Assembly: GCA_001887945.1 (NCBI GenBank)
Contig: LDOQ01000285.1
Location: 1 to 37,390, forward strand
DNA: 37,390 nucleotides
Reading direction: 5' to 3'
Source: Spraguea lophii
Taxonomy: Eukaryota > Microsporidia > Spragueidae
Shown here: positions 19,589-29,571 of the stretch, piece by piece
Layout: each line of letters starts with the position of its first letter
Position numbering within the stretch: position 1 is the first letter of the stretch
The notes under the pieces: model-generated
The model's database searches: none
The model's input: only the letters and a program-made list of their open reading frames with translations
Told to the model about the DNA's origin: nothing
Position numbers and translations under genes: made by a program

Positions 19589-20759
19589 AGAGAAGATGAT
19601 GAAAGATTATATATAAACACAATATTTTGAAATAATCCATTTTTGAATAAATAGCCATTTTTAATCTTTTATTTTTAAATAAATAATATAAACAAAAGTT
19701 TATTCAATTTATTCAATTTTTAATAATACAATAAGATCTTCGTTTTTTCAATTTTTAGCGAAAGAAAAAAAGTCCTAAAAGAAGGAAATTAAACATTTTT
19801 AGAAAATTTCGTGTTTTTGTTAAGAAAAATAAAGATACGTAAATATATGAATAAAATTATAGATCCTATTTTATTTGACTTATATGGTTTATTATAATTT
19901 AAATAAAATATACCTGATTTTCATATATCAATCTCGGTTAATTTATTAAATAATGTTCTTGATAAACATGGAATAAAAATGAAATTTAATTAAAGCTATT
20001 TTTCTATTTTTTTAAATGAAATTTCTATAAATAAAATTTTTCATAACAATTGTAATCTGCTATGGTTTATAACTTGTGGTTCTTGAAGCATTTAACCTTG
20101 TATTAACTGGTTTCCTTGCAAATATACGTTAATATCATCTTACCTTATATTCCCCATATATTAAATGTATATGTATAATCCACATAAATATCACTATCCA
20201 TTCTTGATGAAAATTCAATATCCTTTTGTATGGTATTGAATAACCATAAGTATATGTAAATATTTCAACCATGTCAGCTAATTGTTATTTTGATCTGGTT
20301 GGGAGTACAATATGTGAGTTTAACTAATCGATACTAATGATTTATCCAGTAATTAATCCGTCCTTTTCGTTTATTTTGTTGGTATTTAAACTATTTTATG
20401 AGTCAAGATTTTAAATTTAATAGTTTTGGGATTCATTGCTTCGTGATTTTGGTGTTATATTGTTTTATTTTTTATTTTTTTAAATCCATTATCACTGATT
20501 ATCCTAATTATCCTTTTAATCTTGCATATTATATATGAATTATACATTAACAAACAATAAAAATCATCATATATCATTATTTCTACGTATAAATTAATTA
20601 ATATTTATATTCTATTACGCTTTTACTGGTAGCATGAGGAATATGATGATTTTATGAATATCTATTATTAAAAGAATTGAATATTTTATAAGGTAAAACG
20701 TTTTTCTAATTTTTAAAAAAATATATATATAAGAGTAATTTTAACAGAAAATAAATTCA
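19589..20759. other. Intergenic region with a dispersed-repeat copy
   Basis: AT-rich. It holds minus-strand copy E of the dispersed repeat (about 20040-20390) immediately before the decayed transposase. No gene is supported. Confidence 0.5.
20040..20390 (-). repeat. Dispersed repeat, copy E (inverted)
   Basis: On the minus strand the segment 20153-20100 reads AAGGTAAGATGATATTAACG...TTTGCAAGGAAACCAGTTAATACAAGG. This is the core of copies A and C. It is followed by ACAAGTTATAAACCATAGCAGATTACAATTG, which resembles the 3' part of B and D. The 5' part (20200-20390) matches the others only loosely, so the outer limits are approximate. Confidence 0.6.
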
Positions 20760-21520
20760 TCATACAACCTTTAACAAGTCCAATAATGCGAAAAACGTGC
20801 ATTTTTTATCATGCAAATAAAAATATTCTCTTATATAATTTTTCATATTTTTACTCGTATTAGATCCTCTTGTTTTTAAAAATCTTTCGCGTGTTTCCAT
20901 TTATTCTCTATATTCTGTGTTTGAATTATAGAATTGTTTGGATTTACAAGATTTCCAGAAATCAGAAATAATTATTATTCCTTTTTTTTATATTGCGAAA
21001 GACAATTTCTTTAAGTTTTAATGCATTTCTTTTGGTAGATGTTTGAATAAATATTCTTTTGTCTCCCTGCATATTCTTCCAACATATCATCGTCTTTTTA
21101 TGATTTTATCTTTCTTATACTTTTATTTTACCAAATAAGTTTCATTTATATCCACAGTTATTTCTTTTCCTTTTATTTTTTTTCAATATATATTTCATTT
21201 TAATCCATAATATATTCCTAACATTTACATCAATATTATTAAAAATACCATTTTCTCTGAAAATTTCTTTTTTTGTTGAAATAACACAGATTACAAATAG
21301 TATCTTTGATAAAGATGTCTTAAAACCGTATAATAATAAAGTTTTTCGTACATTTAATTGATACACTTACATAACCATTTGTATATACCCTCATTAATCA
21401 TTAATTTTAATATCTTTTTACATTTAGAACATTTCTCGAATTTTTTAAAGATACTCAACCACATCAAATAATCATAAAAATTTTTAAGGATTTTTCATCG
21501 TCGAGATCAATTATAATTTC
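20760..21520 (-). pseudogene. Decayed IS1595/ISXO2-type transposase
   Basis: Reading the minus strand across frames gives a nearly full-length transposase of the IS1595 (ISXO2-like) family in correct order. First comes an acidic N-terminal piece (LDDEKSLKIF). A zinc-binding segment follows, KCSKCKK...YKWLCKC (about 21440-21370). Then comes a helix-turn-helix-like block (residual frame 21142-21366), the first catalytic block VDINETYLVK-x-KYKKDK (about 21150-21105, family D-E-S-x-F), ICRETKEYLF, the second Asp block IIIISDFWKSC (about 20980-20948), and the end NIENKWKHAKDFLKTRGS (family NRIE-x-x-W-x-x-K). At least three frameshifts and several stops show it is dead. Transposases of this family are known from microsporidian genomes and are thought to come from bacteria. 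Confidence 0.78.
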
Positions 21521-21660
21521 TTAATAACACCGATTTTATCATAAGAACCTCTTATACATATCTTTTTTGAAAGTTAAAACGATCTTTTTACCAGAAATAT
21601 TTGAAAATTGATTTGTTTTACATCATGACCTTATAAAAAATTGCCATCAGAAAAATACCC

Positions 21661-22314
21661 ATGATTATTGATCTATTGAGAATAATATGTCTTTCTTGTT
21701 TTGTATATGTTTCTATGGAAGGCAATCTACCTGAAAAATTAAGAGATTATTATAGCCAACTTTTCGCAGGACGTAAACAGTTTCTAACAATTTTGAGTCT
21801 TTATGCTACCATTTTTTCTATTGTAATGGGAATAGCTGCCAGATTATCCGGATCTTTATATTTGAAAACAATTTTTGAAGCTACTTTGTCTCTTGCCTTT
21901 ATTGCAGAAACAATTGTGACAATAATGTTTTGGGCACTATATTTTTACGACAAAAAGCTTATATTTTCTAAAGATTTGTTAGATGAAAGCATGCAATCTT
22001 CTTTTGCAGTCGAATTGATTTTGCATCTACTACCAATATGTGTCCTTATTATGGAGGTTTATATAAATCCTATACGAAGAGATTTAAAACAAAAGATAAT
22101 TGTCTATGTATTTTCATATAAGTATCTTTTATGGCTTTATTATCTATCGTATAAGAATAACAAATGGCCTTATCCTTTTCTAGAAACACAAAACGATCTT
22201 ATGAGAATTGCAATAATTTTCGTGGTAACTTCAGTTGGTGTGATAGTTAGTGAAATAATTTTTTATTTGATTGATTGTGTTAGAACCATCAGAAATCCAA
22301 GTAAAGATGAGTAA
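21661..22314 (+). CDS. AIG1/ADTRP (FAR-17a) family membrane protein
   Basis: A 217-residue protein with about six hydrophobic segments that aligns with human AIG1/ADTRP, multipass ER/plasma-membrane Thr hydrolases of fatty-acid esters of hydroxy fatty acids. Shared landmarks are GRKQFLTILSLY (family G-x-x-K-x-LT-x-x-D), with T43 matching the catalytic Thr; TIMFWALYFYDKKLIFSKDLLD (90-110, family FW-x-x-YAYDRE-x-x-x-PK-x-LD); LLPICVLIMEV; YKYLLWLYYL; and NKWPYPFLE (family W-x-YPFLE). The second catalytic residue, a His before the VLP-F-x-x-x-E segment, is not at the usual spot. The nearest is H122, about two residues off. CCC directly precedes the ATG. MCM8 follows on the same strand 143 bp downstream. 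Confidence 0.82.
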   Translation: MIIDLLRIICLSCFVYVSMEGNLPEKLRDYYSQLFAGRKQFLTILSLYATIFSIVMGIAARLSGSLYLKTIFEATLSLAFIAETIVTIMFWALYFYDKKLIFSKDLLDESMQSSFAVELILHLLPICVLIMEVYINPIRRDLKQKIIVYVFSYKYLLWLYYLSYKNNKWPYPFLETQNDLMRIAIIFVVTSVGVIVSEIIFYLIDCVRTIRNPSKDE

Positions 22315-22457
22315 ATTGTTGAAATCTATTTCTATATTCTATATCCTCTGATCTGTAAATTTGTGCTTGTAATAAATAAAATGTTCTTATTAAAAAAATT
22401 CCCATCATTTTCACTTTTTCCAAGCAATATTAAAAATTTTTTTATTTATGCTTCAAA

Positions 22458-24428
22458 ATGAACATGGAATCTTGGGATTTATATTTCAAAGGTGATGATA
22501 TTTCGCTTATGAATGAAAGTGCACATCTTATAAGTATTATCACAGGAAAAATAGAGTTAGATATAAGACAAGAGCAATTAAGTGAAATTTCATCATCATC
22601 AAAATATTATATTTCGTATGAAGATTTTACAAAATACATTGATAAAGAACGAATAGAGGAAAAAGATATAAAATGTATAGGATGTGCAGTTTCTGATATT
22701 TTACACAAAAATGGTTATCCACTACAAAAAGTTACTGTAAGAATTATTTCATTTCCCGAAGAATCCTTTAATTGTATCTCATCTGGAAATATCGACAAAA
22801 TTGTTTTTCTTACTGGAACAGTTGTAAGGATTGGACCTAAAAGACCTTTAATATCTCATTTGCTTTTTGAATGCAATAAATGTAAAGAAGTGATAGTTAT
22901 TGAAAACAATGTATTTAGACAGCCCAAAACATGTACGAATTGTAAATCTAAAAGTTTTAGTTTTATATATGAGCAACTAAAGAATAAAATAAGGGATGTG
23001 CAGGAAATAAAAATACAGGAGATAAACAATCAAATTACAGAAAAAGTAAATATACCAGCAATGATTGAGTGTACTTTATTAGATGACTTTGTAGGATCTC
23101 TTATTCCAGGTGATGTTGTACAATTATGCGGGATTATAAAAGCCAAACAAGAAGGAGAAGAAATGTACAAATTGGTTATACAAGCGAATAATATATTTCT
23201 CTTAAAAAACAAAATCGAAGCATTTAATTCTATTGCTTTGGAATCTGATTATTGTAATTTTAAGAAAATATCTAACACTGAAAATATTATGGCATCTTTT
23301 ATACATTCTTTATACCCTAAAATATTTGGAAATGAAATTATATTGTGTGGTCTTGTGATTTCACTATTTGGTGGAACAAGGAAATATGCAGGGGAAAGTA
23401 AAGTGAGATCAGAAATACATTTGCTTATTATCGGTGATCCCGGTTTGGGAAAGAGTAAAATGCTTACCAATACTAATAAAATCTTACCTAAAAGTACATA
23501 TGTAAGTGGTAATTTAACAACAACAGCAGGACTTACCATAAGTTTAATGCATGATTCAGTATCAGGAGATTATGTTGTAGATGCTGGCGCTCTTGTGATA
23601 TCTGACAATGGTATATGTTGTATTGATGAATTTGATAAGATTGACAATCCAGCGGCTTTATTAGAGGCGATGGAAGATCAACACGTATCAGTAGCCAAAG
23701 GTGGTGTAATATGTAGTGTTCCAACAAGAACTACCGTTATTGCAGCCAATAATCCCAAATATGGTCATTATGAAAAAAATACAGATTTAAATTCCAATTT
23801 AGTGTTTGACCAACAGCTACTGTCGAGATTTGATCTTATATTTATATTGTTAGACAACTTTGCCAACAACGACGTTAAACGAAGAAAAACAGATATTTTA
23901 ACGTTAATCAGAAATGATTCTTTTACAAATCTTTTACTAAAATCAGATGATATAGAAATTTTTCCTTTAGAACTTCTTAGAAAATATATATTATACGCAA
24001 GAAGTGCTGTACATCCTGTACTTTCTAAAAATGCAAAAGGAAAAATAGAGGATTATTTTTCGGGTCTAAAAAATAAAGAAAACGGTACTGTTAGGGATCT
24101 AGAAGCATTAATTAGAATTGCAGAAGCTAGAGCAAAAATTGAACTCAGAAGTATTGCCACAGAAAATGATGCAGATTTCGCTATTACGTTGTTTAAAAAG
24201 AGTATGTTTAAGGAAGAAGTAAATCAAAAACCTAAGAAATTATCATCTATGGCACAAATTAAATTGAAACTGATAAAATACAATAGATCACAATTTACAC
24301 AAAAAGAATTGGAAGAAATGATTGAAGATAGTGGAACCAATCAACCTTCAGAAAAAATAATTGATCTTTTAAACAACCAAGGATTTTTAATCAAAAAAGG
24401 TAAAGACCAATATCAAATATGCATGTAG
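22458..24428 (+). CDS. MCM8: MCM8 DNA helicase
   Basis: A 656-residue MCM AAA+ ATPase that I assign to MCM8, not MCM2-7. The N-terminus WDLYF (6-10) parallels MCM8 GWKLYF. Zinc residues C139, C142, C159 and C162 are followed by KSFSF, and then VQEIKIQEI (181-189) parallels the MCM8 IKIQEL segment. Walker A is GDPGLGKS (326-333), the MCM8 form; MCM2-7 have Ala before Lys. YVSGNLTTTAGLT, Walker B CIDEFD (388-393), LLEAMEDQHVSVAKGG, HYEK and arginine-finger SRFD (456-459) follow, then a lid helical domain and a C-terminal winged-helix tail (about 595-656). MCM8, usually with MCM9, acts in homologous recombination and fork repair. It is missing from budding and fission yeast. No MCM9 is present in this window. 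Confidence 0.9.
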   Translation: MNMESWDLYFKGDDISLMNESAHLISIITGKIELDIRQEQLSEISSSSKYYISYEDFTKYIDKERIEEKDIKCIGCAVSDILHKNGYPLQKVTVRIISFPEESFNCISSGNIDKIVFLTGTVVRIGPKRPLISHLLFECNKCKEVIVIENNVFRQPKTCTNCKSKSFSFIYEQLKNKIRDVQEIKIQEINNQITEKVNIPAMIECTLLDDFVGSLIPGDVVQLCGIIKAKQEGEEMYKLVIQANNIFLLKNKIEAFNSIALESDYCNFKKISNTENIMASFIHSLYPKIFGNEIILCGLVISLFGGTRKYAGESKVRSEIHLLIIGDPGLGKSKMLTNTNKILPKSTYVSGNLTTTAGLTISLMHDSVSGDYVVDAGALVISDNGICCIDEFDKIDNPAALLEAMEDQHVSVAKGGVICSVPTRTTVIAANNPKYGHYEKNTDLNSNLVFDQQLLSRFDLIFILLDNFANNDVKRRKTDILTLIRNDSFTNLLLKSDDIEIFPLELLRKYILYARSAVHPVLSKNAKGKIEDYFSGLKNKENGTVRDLEALIRIAEARAKIELRSIATENDADFAITLFKKSMFKEEVNQKPKKLSSMAQIKLKLIKYNRSQFTQKELEEMIEDSGTNQPSEKIIDLLNNQGFLIKKGKDQYQICM

Positions 24429-25906
24429 CTTAATAAAAATATCAATTACAAATATTCATATATCTAAATTTTCTTTTCACTTTTATTTATTTATTAAAAT
24501 TTATCTCTTTAGCAAAATAATTATAAAACCAATTTTCTATTTTATAAACTTTTGATTTTATCCGAATATATTTCATTAATGATATATGATTTCATTTATT
24601 AAGTTATTTTATCTTAGTTAAATATCGTGGTAATATTACCTTACTTAGTTATGTGATTCATAAAAATGATAGTATCATTTTACTATTAATAGATTGTATG
24701 ATAATTGTAATTTTTAGAGTTATTTTATAATTCAATTTTTATAAATAAAATTGTATTTCCATTTATATTTATAAAGATTTTTTCTTTTAAATATATTTAA
24801 AGAATAATTTCATTTGTTTTATAAATAATGTTTGTATATTTGTTATTTTTTGTTTTATTAAATAAATATACTTCTGTTATTTTATATTATTAAATATATT
24901 CTATCAATGTAAAATGATATAGTATTTATAAATGGACAAGATAAAAGTAAAATATTAGAATCTACTAATATGATATTTGACAAGGAAACAATGAATGTAT
25001 AAAAAACAGAAATTGTATAAAACTTTATTAATAATGAAAAAATATAATTCAATACATTTAGAAACACGATTTTTATCATTAACATATGTAAATGATGTAA
25101 AAAAACATCGAAATTAATGTACAAAAGTAGCAACTGTTATTAGGTAAGCAATACGAATACATGTTTAAAAAATAATATTGTTTTTAATGGTTTTAAATTG
25201 GGTATAGCAAGATAATTATAATAATGTATAAATGGTGTGAATACACCATTAAAAAAAGTGATCGTAAACTCTAATATATAGAAACTTATTGTCATTAAAA
25301 CGGTACGTTTATTTTAAGAGATATCTACTTTTATGTATTCACATAAGAAAAGAAATAGAAAGTATCAATAGAAAAGAAGAGATAAATGAAACTGTAACAG
25401 TCAAAAGAAAATGCAACGGGAAAAGATATTTAAAGAGATAATGAATGATTAAAAGAATTTGTTCAGAAATAAAAGATATTCTTATACCAATAATATGTAA
25501 TAATATAGTAAAAGACTTAGTTATTAATTTAAATTATTGGAATTCCTATAGAAACCTATCAAAAATGCATTATATATATTGGATTATTAACCACTCAAAA
25601 TAAACTTTGTAGCCTCATTAAAATTTATGAAAAAAATACGCAAAAAAATTGAAAATTTATAGATAAATTCCAAAAAATTTTATTTTATATTTAATTGTAT
25701 TTTTATTCATAGAGAATTCAGATAGTATATTTTTGTATTAAGCTATAAATAAATATTATCATTAATGGATTATTCTCTTATAATTTTCTTTTTTGTTAAT
25801 CTTCATATTATCGAAGATTCAATGTTCTATTTTAATCTTTCAATGTGTTAGAGATTTGCGTATCTTTTAATAATATTTTATTGTGAATAACCTTAAAATA
25901 TAAATA
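24429..25906. other. 1.5-kb gene-free region, possible mobile-element debris
   Basis: No intact gene. Two plus-strand stretches look mildly protein-like: 24931-25005 (INGQDKSKILESTN...) and 25455-25605, a 50-codon open run containing KDILIPIICNNIVKDLVINL. They could be remnants of a retroelement, but no diagnostic motif is present, so no feature is called. Confidence 0.4.
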
Positions 25907-26704
25907 TCATTTATTTTTTATTCCATTAATAAAATTTTCTATTGTTGGCTTGAAATCTGGAGCTTTTCTTGCATTAAAATGTCCTACACCTTCAAATTTA
26001 ATTATTTTATTTTCACCTTTATTATGACTTTTTACCAAAATTTCATGATTTTTTGATATTACTACTTTATCTTTTGTAGATACCAAAAATAATATTTGAG
26101 AATTAAGTTTTTCAATCTCTTTAATATTATCCCATCTATCGATACATGTAAAAAATATTAAGGCTCTCTTTAAAATATTGTTTGAATGGTTAATGAGTTT
26201 AGAAAATGGATTTTCTAAAATAATGAAAGGTGACATTTTATATAAATTCCCATAATAAAGAGCAGATCCAGTACCTAAAGATTGACCATATACTATCATT
26301 TGTTTATTTCTTAATCTTAAGTGGTGTTTTACTGCTTCTAAATCAAATTTGAGTGTTAATTCAGAAGGCTTACCCTTTGATCTATTGAATCCTCTATAAA
26401 AGAACGTAAAAACATTTAAATTCATTTTTGAAAAAACTTTACATACTTCTAAATGGTTTTGTGGTTATACTGTTGTTCCGTGCAAAAATAATATATCCAT
26501 ATCATATCCATTATCTATGCTAAAAAGTTTTAGTTTGTTGTTATCCAATGTTTCTATTTCTATATATTTTAAATTGAATTTTTCATTATTTCTAAAGTTT
26601 GTTTTGTATATTAATTTATTTTGAACTGTAAATAAAAGGAAATATGAAAGAAACGATGTCATAAATAATGAATATAAAATATTAATTTTCAAATTCTTTC
26701 CCAT
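25907..26704 (-). pseudogene. Bem46/ABHD13-like alpha/beta hydrolase interrupted by one in-frame stop
   Basis: Two frames (26465-26704 and 25907-26425) lie in the same phase and together make one 265-residue Bem46-type serine hydrolase, split only by a TAA at 26465-26467. The first part has an N-terminal membrane anchor (about 10-28) and the strand DILFLHG. The stop falls in the oxyanion loop, where the family has HGNAGN. After it the family sequence resumes without loss: NVFTFFYRGFNRSKGKPSE, nucleophile elbow GQSLGTG (Ser at codon 142), acid in STKDKVV (codon 212) and His in GVGHFNA (codon 242). The downstream region is well preserved, so the stop is recent, a sequence error, or tolerated. 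No GT-AG intron removing the stop keeps the frame. CCCCAT precedes the first ATG, so initiation there looks normal. Confidence 0.8.
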
Positions 26705-27199
26705 ATGGGGATATCATAAAAATTAACATTACAAAAAAAAGATCAAATAATATTTATAAAATCATAAGCATATTAAATACTTTAATTGTTTATAAAATTT
26801 TCAAAAAATAATAATTTAAATAAATGTTGGTTTGGTTAACAATCTAGGTTTTTCAAAATGTAAGAATCTCAGTGTTTTTTAAAAGATTCTTTTTTTTCAA
26901 TTAATGACAGTCTAGACTTATCTATTGTTTAAGATAAGGAGATAAGTAAACATATTAATTTTTATTATAATTGCAAACTCAAAAAATATAATAATATGGA
27001 AATTTACAAAATTATTTATGATTGTATAAAAATTTTTATAGACTTTTAATAAAAGAGATAAAAAACTAAATGATTAAATTTATTATTTTAAATTGATCTA
27101 TGTTTAAACTCAAAATGAAGTAAATATTTTATTAAGATAATACTATATGAAAAACAACAACATACAATCATATAAAGTGATAGATAATTGATAAAGGTT

Positions 27200-27650
27200 A
27201 TTTAATTCCTCGTGATGTGTGAACAAATCCCAAATTTAGTTGATTTAAATCCTTTACTAAGAATAATTTTCAAAACAAAAAAAATATAAAAATATAAAAA
27301 GGTGGCAGAGGACTAAGGTGTGTTCGATAGTATGGGTTAACTATGCCTTATACGACAATATATTATTAAATTAAACCAATGATTATCGAATGTAGCTATA
27401 ATTTCTAATTTGATTAATAATTTGATTAATAATTCGATTAATAATATGTTAAGAAGGAAGTTAAAATTTCATTACTGTTAATTGAATGATGAATGCATTA
27501 TATACAAATTCTTAAGACTCTGAATTATAAGGTAAGATGAAATTAATGGATATATGTAACAAAACAGTCAGTACGAGTTACTCATACTTTAAGAAAGCCA
27601 AAATATCATATTATTGTTGATAACAATTGGCCGGTCATTTCGCCAATAAT
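27200..27650 (+). repeat. Dispersed repeat, copy C
   Basis: Begins near TGTGAACAAATCCC (27217-27230, equivalent to the B-box-like stretch of copy B). It continues with TTTACTAAGAATAATTTTCAAAAC (shared with copy D TTATCAAGAATAATTTTTAAAAG), an A-rich run, TAACTATGCCTTATACGAC and the core AAGGTAAGATGAAATTAATGGATATATGTAACAAAACAGTC (about 27529-27569). The tail CCAAAATATCATATTATTGTTGATAACAATTGGCC is weakly matched. A 12-bp tandem repeat is inserted at 27409-27444. The element ends about 60 bp before the Pob3 start. Confidence 0.7.
27409..27444. repeat. 12-bp tandem repeat, three units
   Basis: Three head-to-tail copies of TTTGATTAATAA, the third reading TTCGATTAATAA, inside dispersed-repeat copy C and absent from the other copies. 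This is a simple local expansion. Confidence 0.85.
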
Positions 27651-27710
27651 TAAATATTTTTTTTGTTTCATATACTTTAACTTTTTATTATTTTACAGAA
27701 TTTTTAACCC

Positions 27711-29057
27711 ATGTCTGTATTGAGCCTTGAAGAGATTTTCTATTTGGATAAATCCAAAGAAATTCCTATTGTCATGAAAATAGCAGATACTGGTATAGCA
27801 ATAAAAAGAAATGATGATGGAAAGATTACAACATTAAAAAAAGAAGATATAAAACAAATGGAGATGTTTAGAGGAACAAAACAATATAATTTAAGAATAA
27901 AGACATCCAATGACACAATAAATATCAATAATATAAAAGAAACAGATACAGTACAAATATCTAATAGCTGTGGTGCTTTGTATAACATAAATGTTTATTC
28001 TAGAGAAATGGAAACAAATGAAACTTTTAAAGGACATTTTTCATTATCTGATGATTATTTGGAATACAGAAAAGATAAAATGATATTTGATATTCCTTTG
28101 AAAGAAATAGAAAATGCATACGAAACTAAAAATGAGGGTGTTTGCACATTTAAAGAATCTAATGAAAATGTGGTAGAAATAAGATTTACACTCCCTGATG
28201 GAAGGTTTATTGAAAGTATAAAAGAAAGATGTAATATTGAACAAACTAAAGAAATTTTAATGCTTGAAAGTTTAGTTTCACAGTATCCAAGAGGAAGAAA
28301 CGATTATTTATTTTATCAAAACCATCTTAAAATTGTCGGAAAAACGTATGAACATAAAGTATTTTATAGCTCTATTAAAAGAATATATGCGTTAAGAAAA
28401 GTAGTAGAAGAAGATGACGATAATGAACAAAGATATATTGTGATGAACATAAATCCTCCAATCCGTCAAGGACAAACAAGATATGAATACATTATTTTAA
28501 ACTTCGAAGGAGGGGAACAAGAAATACAATTGGATTTAAATGAAGATATATCGAACAAATTCCCAGAGTTGAAAAATGTTTACATTGGATTTCTAAGTGA
28601 AATATTTCTTAAAATCATTACAGCAGTCTACAAAATATCTATAAAAACTGAATCATCATTTGTATCATCCGATAAATCTAAGAATTTAAAATGTACCATC
28701 AAAGCATTTGAAGGCTGCATATATCCATTGGATGATTGTGTAATGTTTCTTCCCAAGGTTATTAATATGAAACACAGAGATATAAGATTGGTAGAATTTT
28801 CAAGAATCAATGTAAGTTCTCTAGCATCAAAAACATTTGATATGAAAATCATCTGTTACGATAATGCCTATACATTCAATGGTCTATCTAAAGACGACTT
28901 TGGATCCTTAGAAAGATATTTCTCAGAAAAAAATATCGAGATTAGAAGTGAAGTATTTGAAGATGTTGTTGATAACGCCGATGATGATGATGAATCTACA
29001 GAAACATTGGATACAACAGATGGAAGTGATTATGGTGAAGAAATATTGAATGAGTAA
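27711..29057 (+). CDS. POB3: FACT complex subunit Pob3/SSRP1
   Basis: A 448-residue histone chaperone subunit. With Spt16 it forms FACT, which loosens and rebuilds nucleosomes during transcription and replication. An N-terminal PH-like dimerisation domain occupies about 1-110. A Pob3-type tandem PH region follows, with the landmarks FDIPLKEIENAY, EIRFTLPDGRF, YPRGRNDYLFYQNHLKIVGKTYEHKVFYSSI (about 192-222, family PRGRYDI-x-x-x-x-x-LH-x-x-x-YD-x-K-x-x-Y) and NPPIRQGQTRYEYIIL (about 250-265). The C-terminal portion (IKAFEGCIYPLDDCVMFLPK, EFSRINVSS) ends in an acidic tail from about 420 (DDDDESTE, GEE). There is no HMG box, as in yeast Pob3 and unlike animal SSRP1. CCC is directly before the ATG. 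Confidence 0.93.
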   Translation: MSVLSLEEIFYLDKSKEIPIVMKIADTGIAIKRNDDGKITTLKKEDIKQMEMFRGTKQYNLRIKTSNDTININNIKETDTVQISNSCGALYNINVYSREMETNETFKGHFSLSDDYLEYRKDKMIFDIPLKEIENAYETKNEGVCTFKESNENVVEIRFTLPDGRFIESIKERCNIEQTKEILMLESLVSQYPRGRNDYLFYQNHLKIVGKTYEHKVFYSSIKRIYALRKVVEEDDDNEQRYIVMNINPPIRQGQTRYEYIILNFEGGEQEIQLDLNEDISNKFPELKNVYIGFLSEIFLKIITAVYKISIKTESSFVSSDKSKNLKCTIKAFEGCIYPLDDCVMFLPKVINMKHRDIRLVEFSRINVSSLASKTFDMKIICYDNAYTFNGLSKDDFGSLERYFSEKNIEIRSEVFEDVVDNADDDDESTETLDTTDGSDYGEEILNE

Positions 29058-29571
29058 TTAAATCTTTTAACTTATGTTTTTTTTATCTCATAAGTTTTTA
29101 GTAGAATATTTATTTTTATAAAAAACATCGTATATTTTCTAAAATTTATATTATTCAATAAGAAAATTACAGGTAACTTTTATCATAAAAATATTTATTT
29201 TTATAACAATTTCAATTCAAATATAAAATATTAATTAGATATTTTTTCCTTATGAAAATTTGAAATATTAATTAGATCCTCTAAGAAAACTTCTAATAAA
29301 CTTAATTTAAATATAAAATATATTTATTCTTAGGTTAATAATTATTTTTATAAAATTATACTGCTAACCTTATTACTTTTTTAAAATTATATTTTAGATA
29401 TAAAAATATTTACTTGTTTAATTTTATCATCTTGAACCTTGATTATTTTAGAATCGTTATATTTTTAAATATATTACATAACAATAAAATTATATGTTAA
29501 TAATAAATCATATTTTTATTTAATTGATTATTATATAAATTATCTTATAGATGTAATAATAAACAATATTT
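29058..29571. other. AT-rich intergenic region, nothing seen
   Basis: About 510 bp between convergent genes. No frame, RNA or repeat is supported. ATATAAAATAT-type words recur but carry no clear structure. Confidence 0.55.

Larger units (their letters stand above)
26705..27710. other. Intergenic region holding a dispersed-repeat copy
   Basis: Between divergently oriented genes. It contains copy C of the dispersed repeat (27200-27650). The remainder is AT-rich without a supportable gene. TTTAACCC directly precedes the Pob3 ATG. Confidence 0.5.

Noticed and set aside
24882..25133. 83-codon minus-strand frame
   Set aside because: Composition is the Leu/Ile/Phe bias expected from the complement of A-rich DNA; no start motif or domain.
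26420..26490. A short intron removing the hydrolase stop
   Set aside because: The only nearby GT gives introns of 22, 25, 34, 77 or 79 bases to the available AGs, none a multiple of three, and the donor GTATAA is unlike microsporidian donors.
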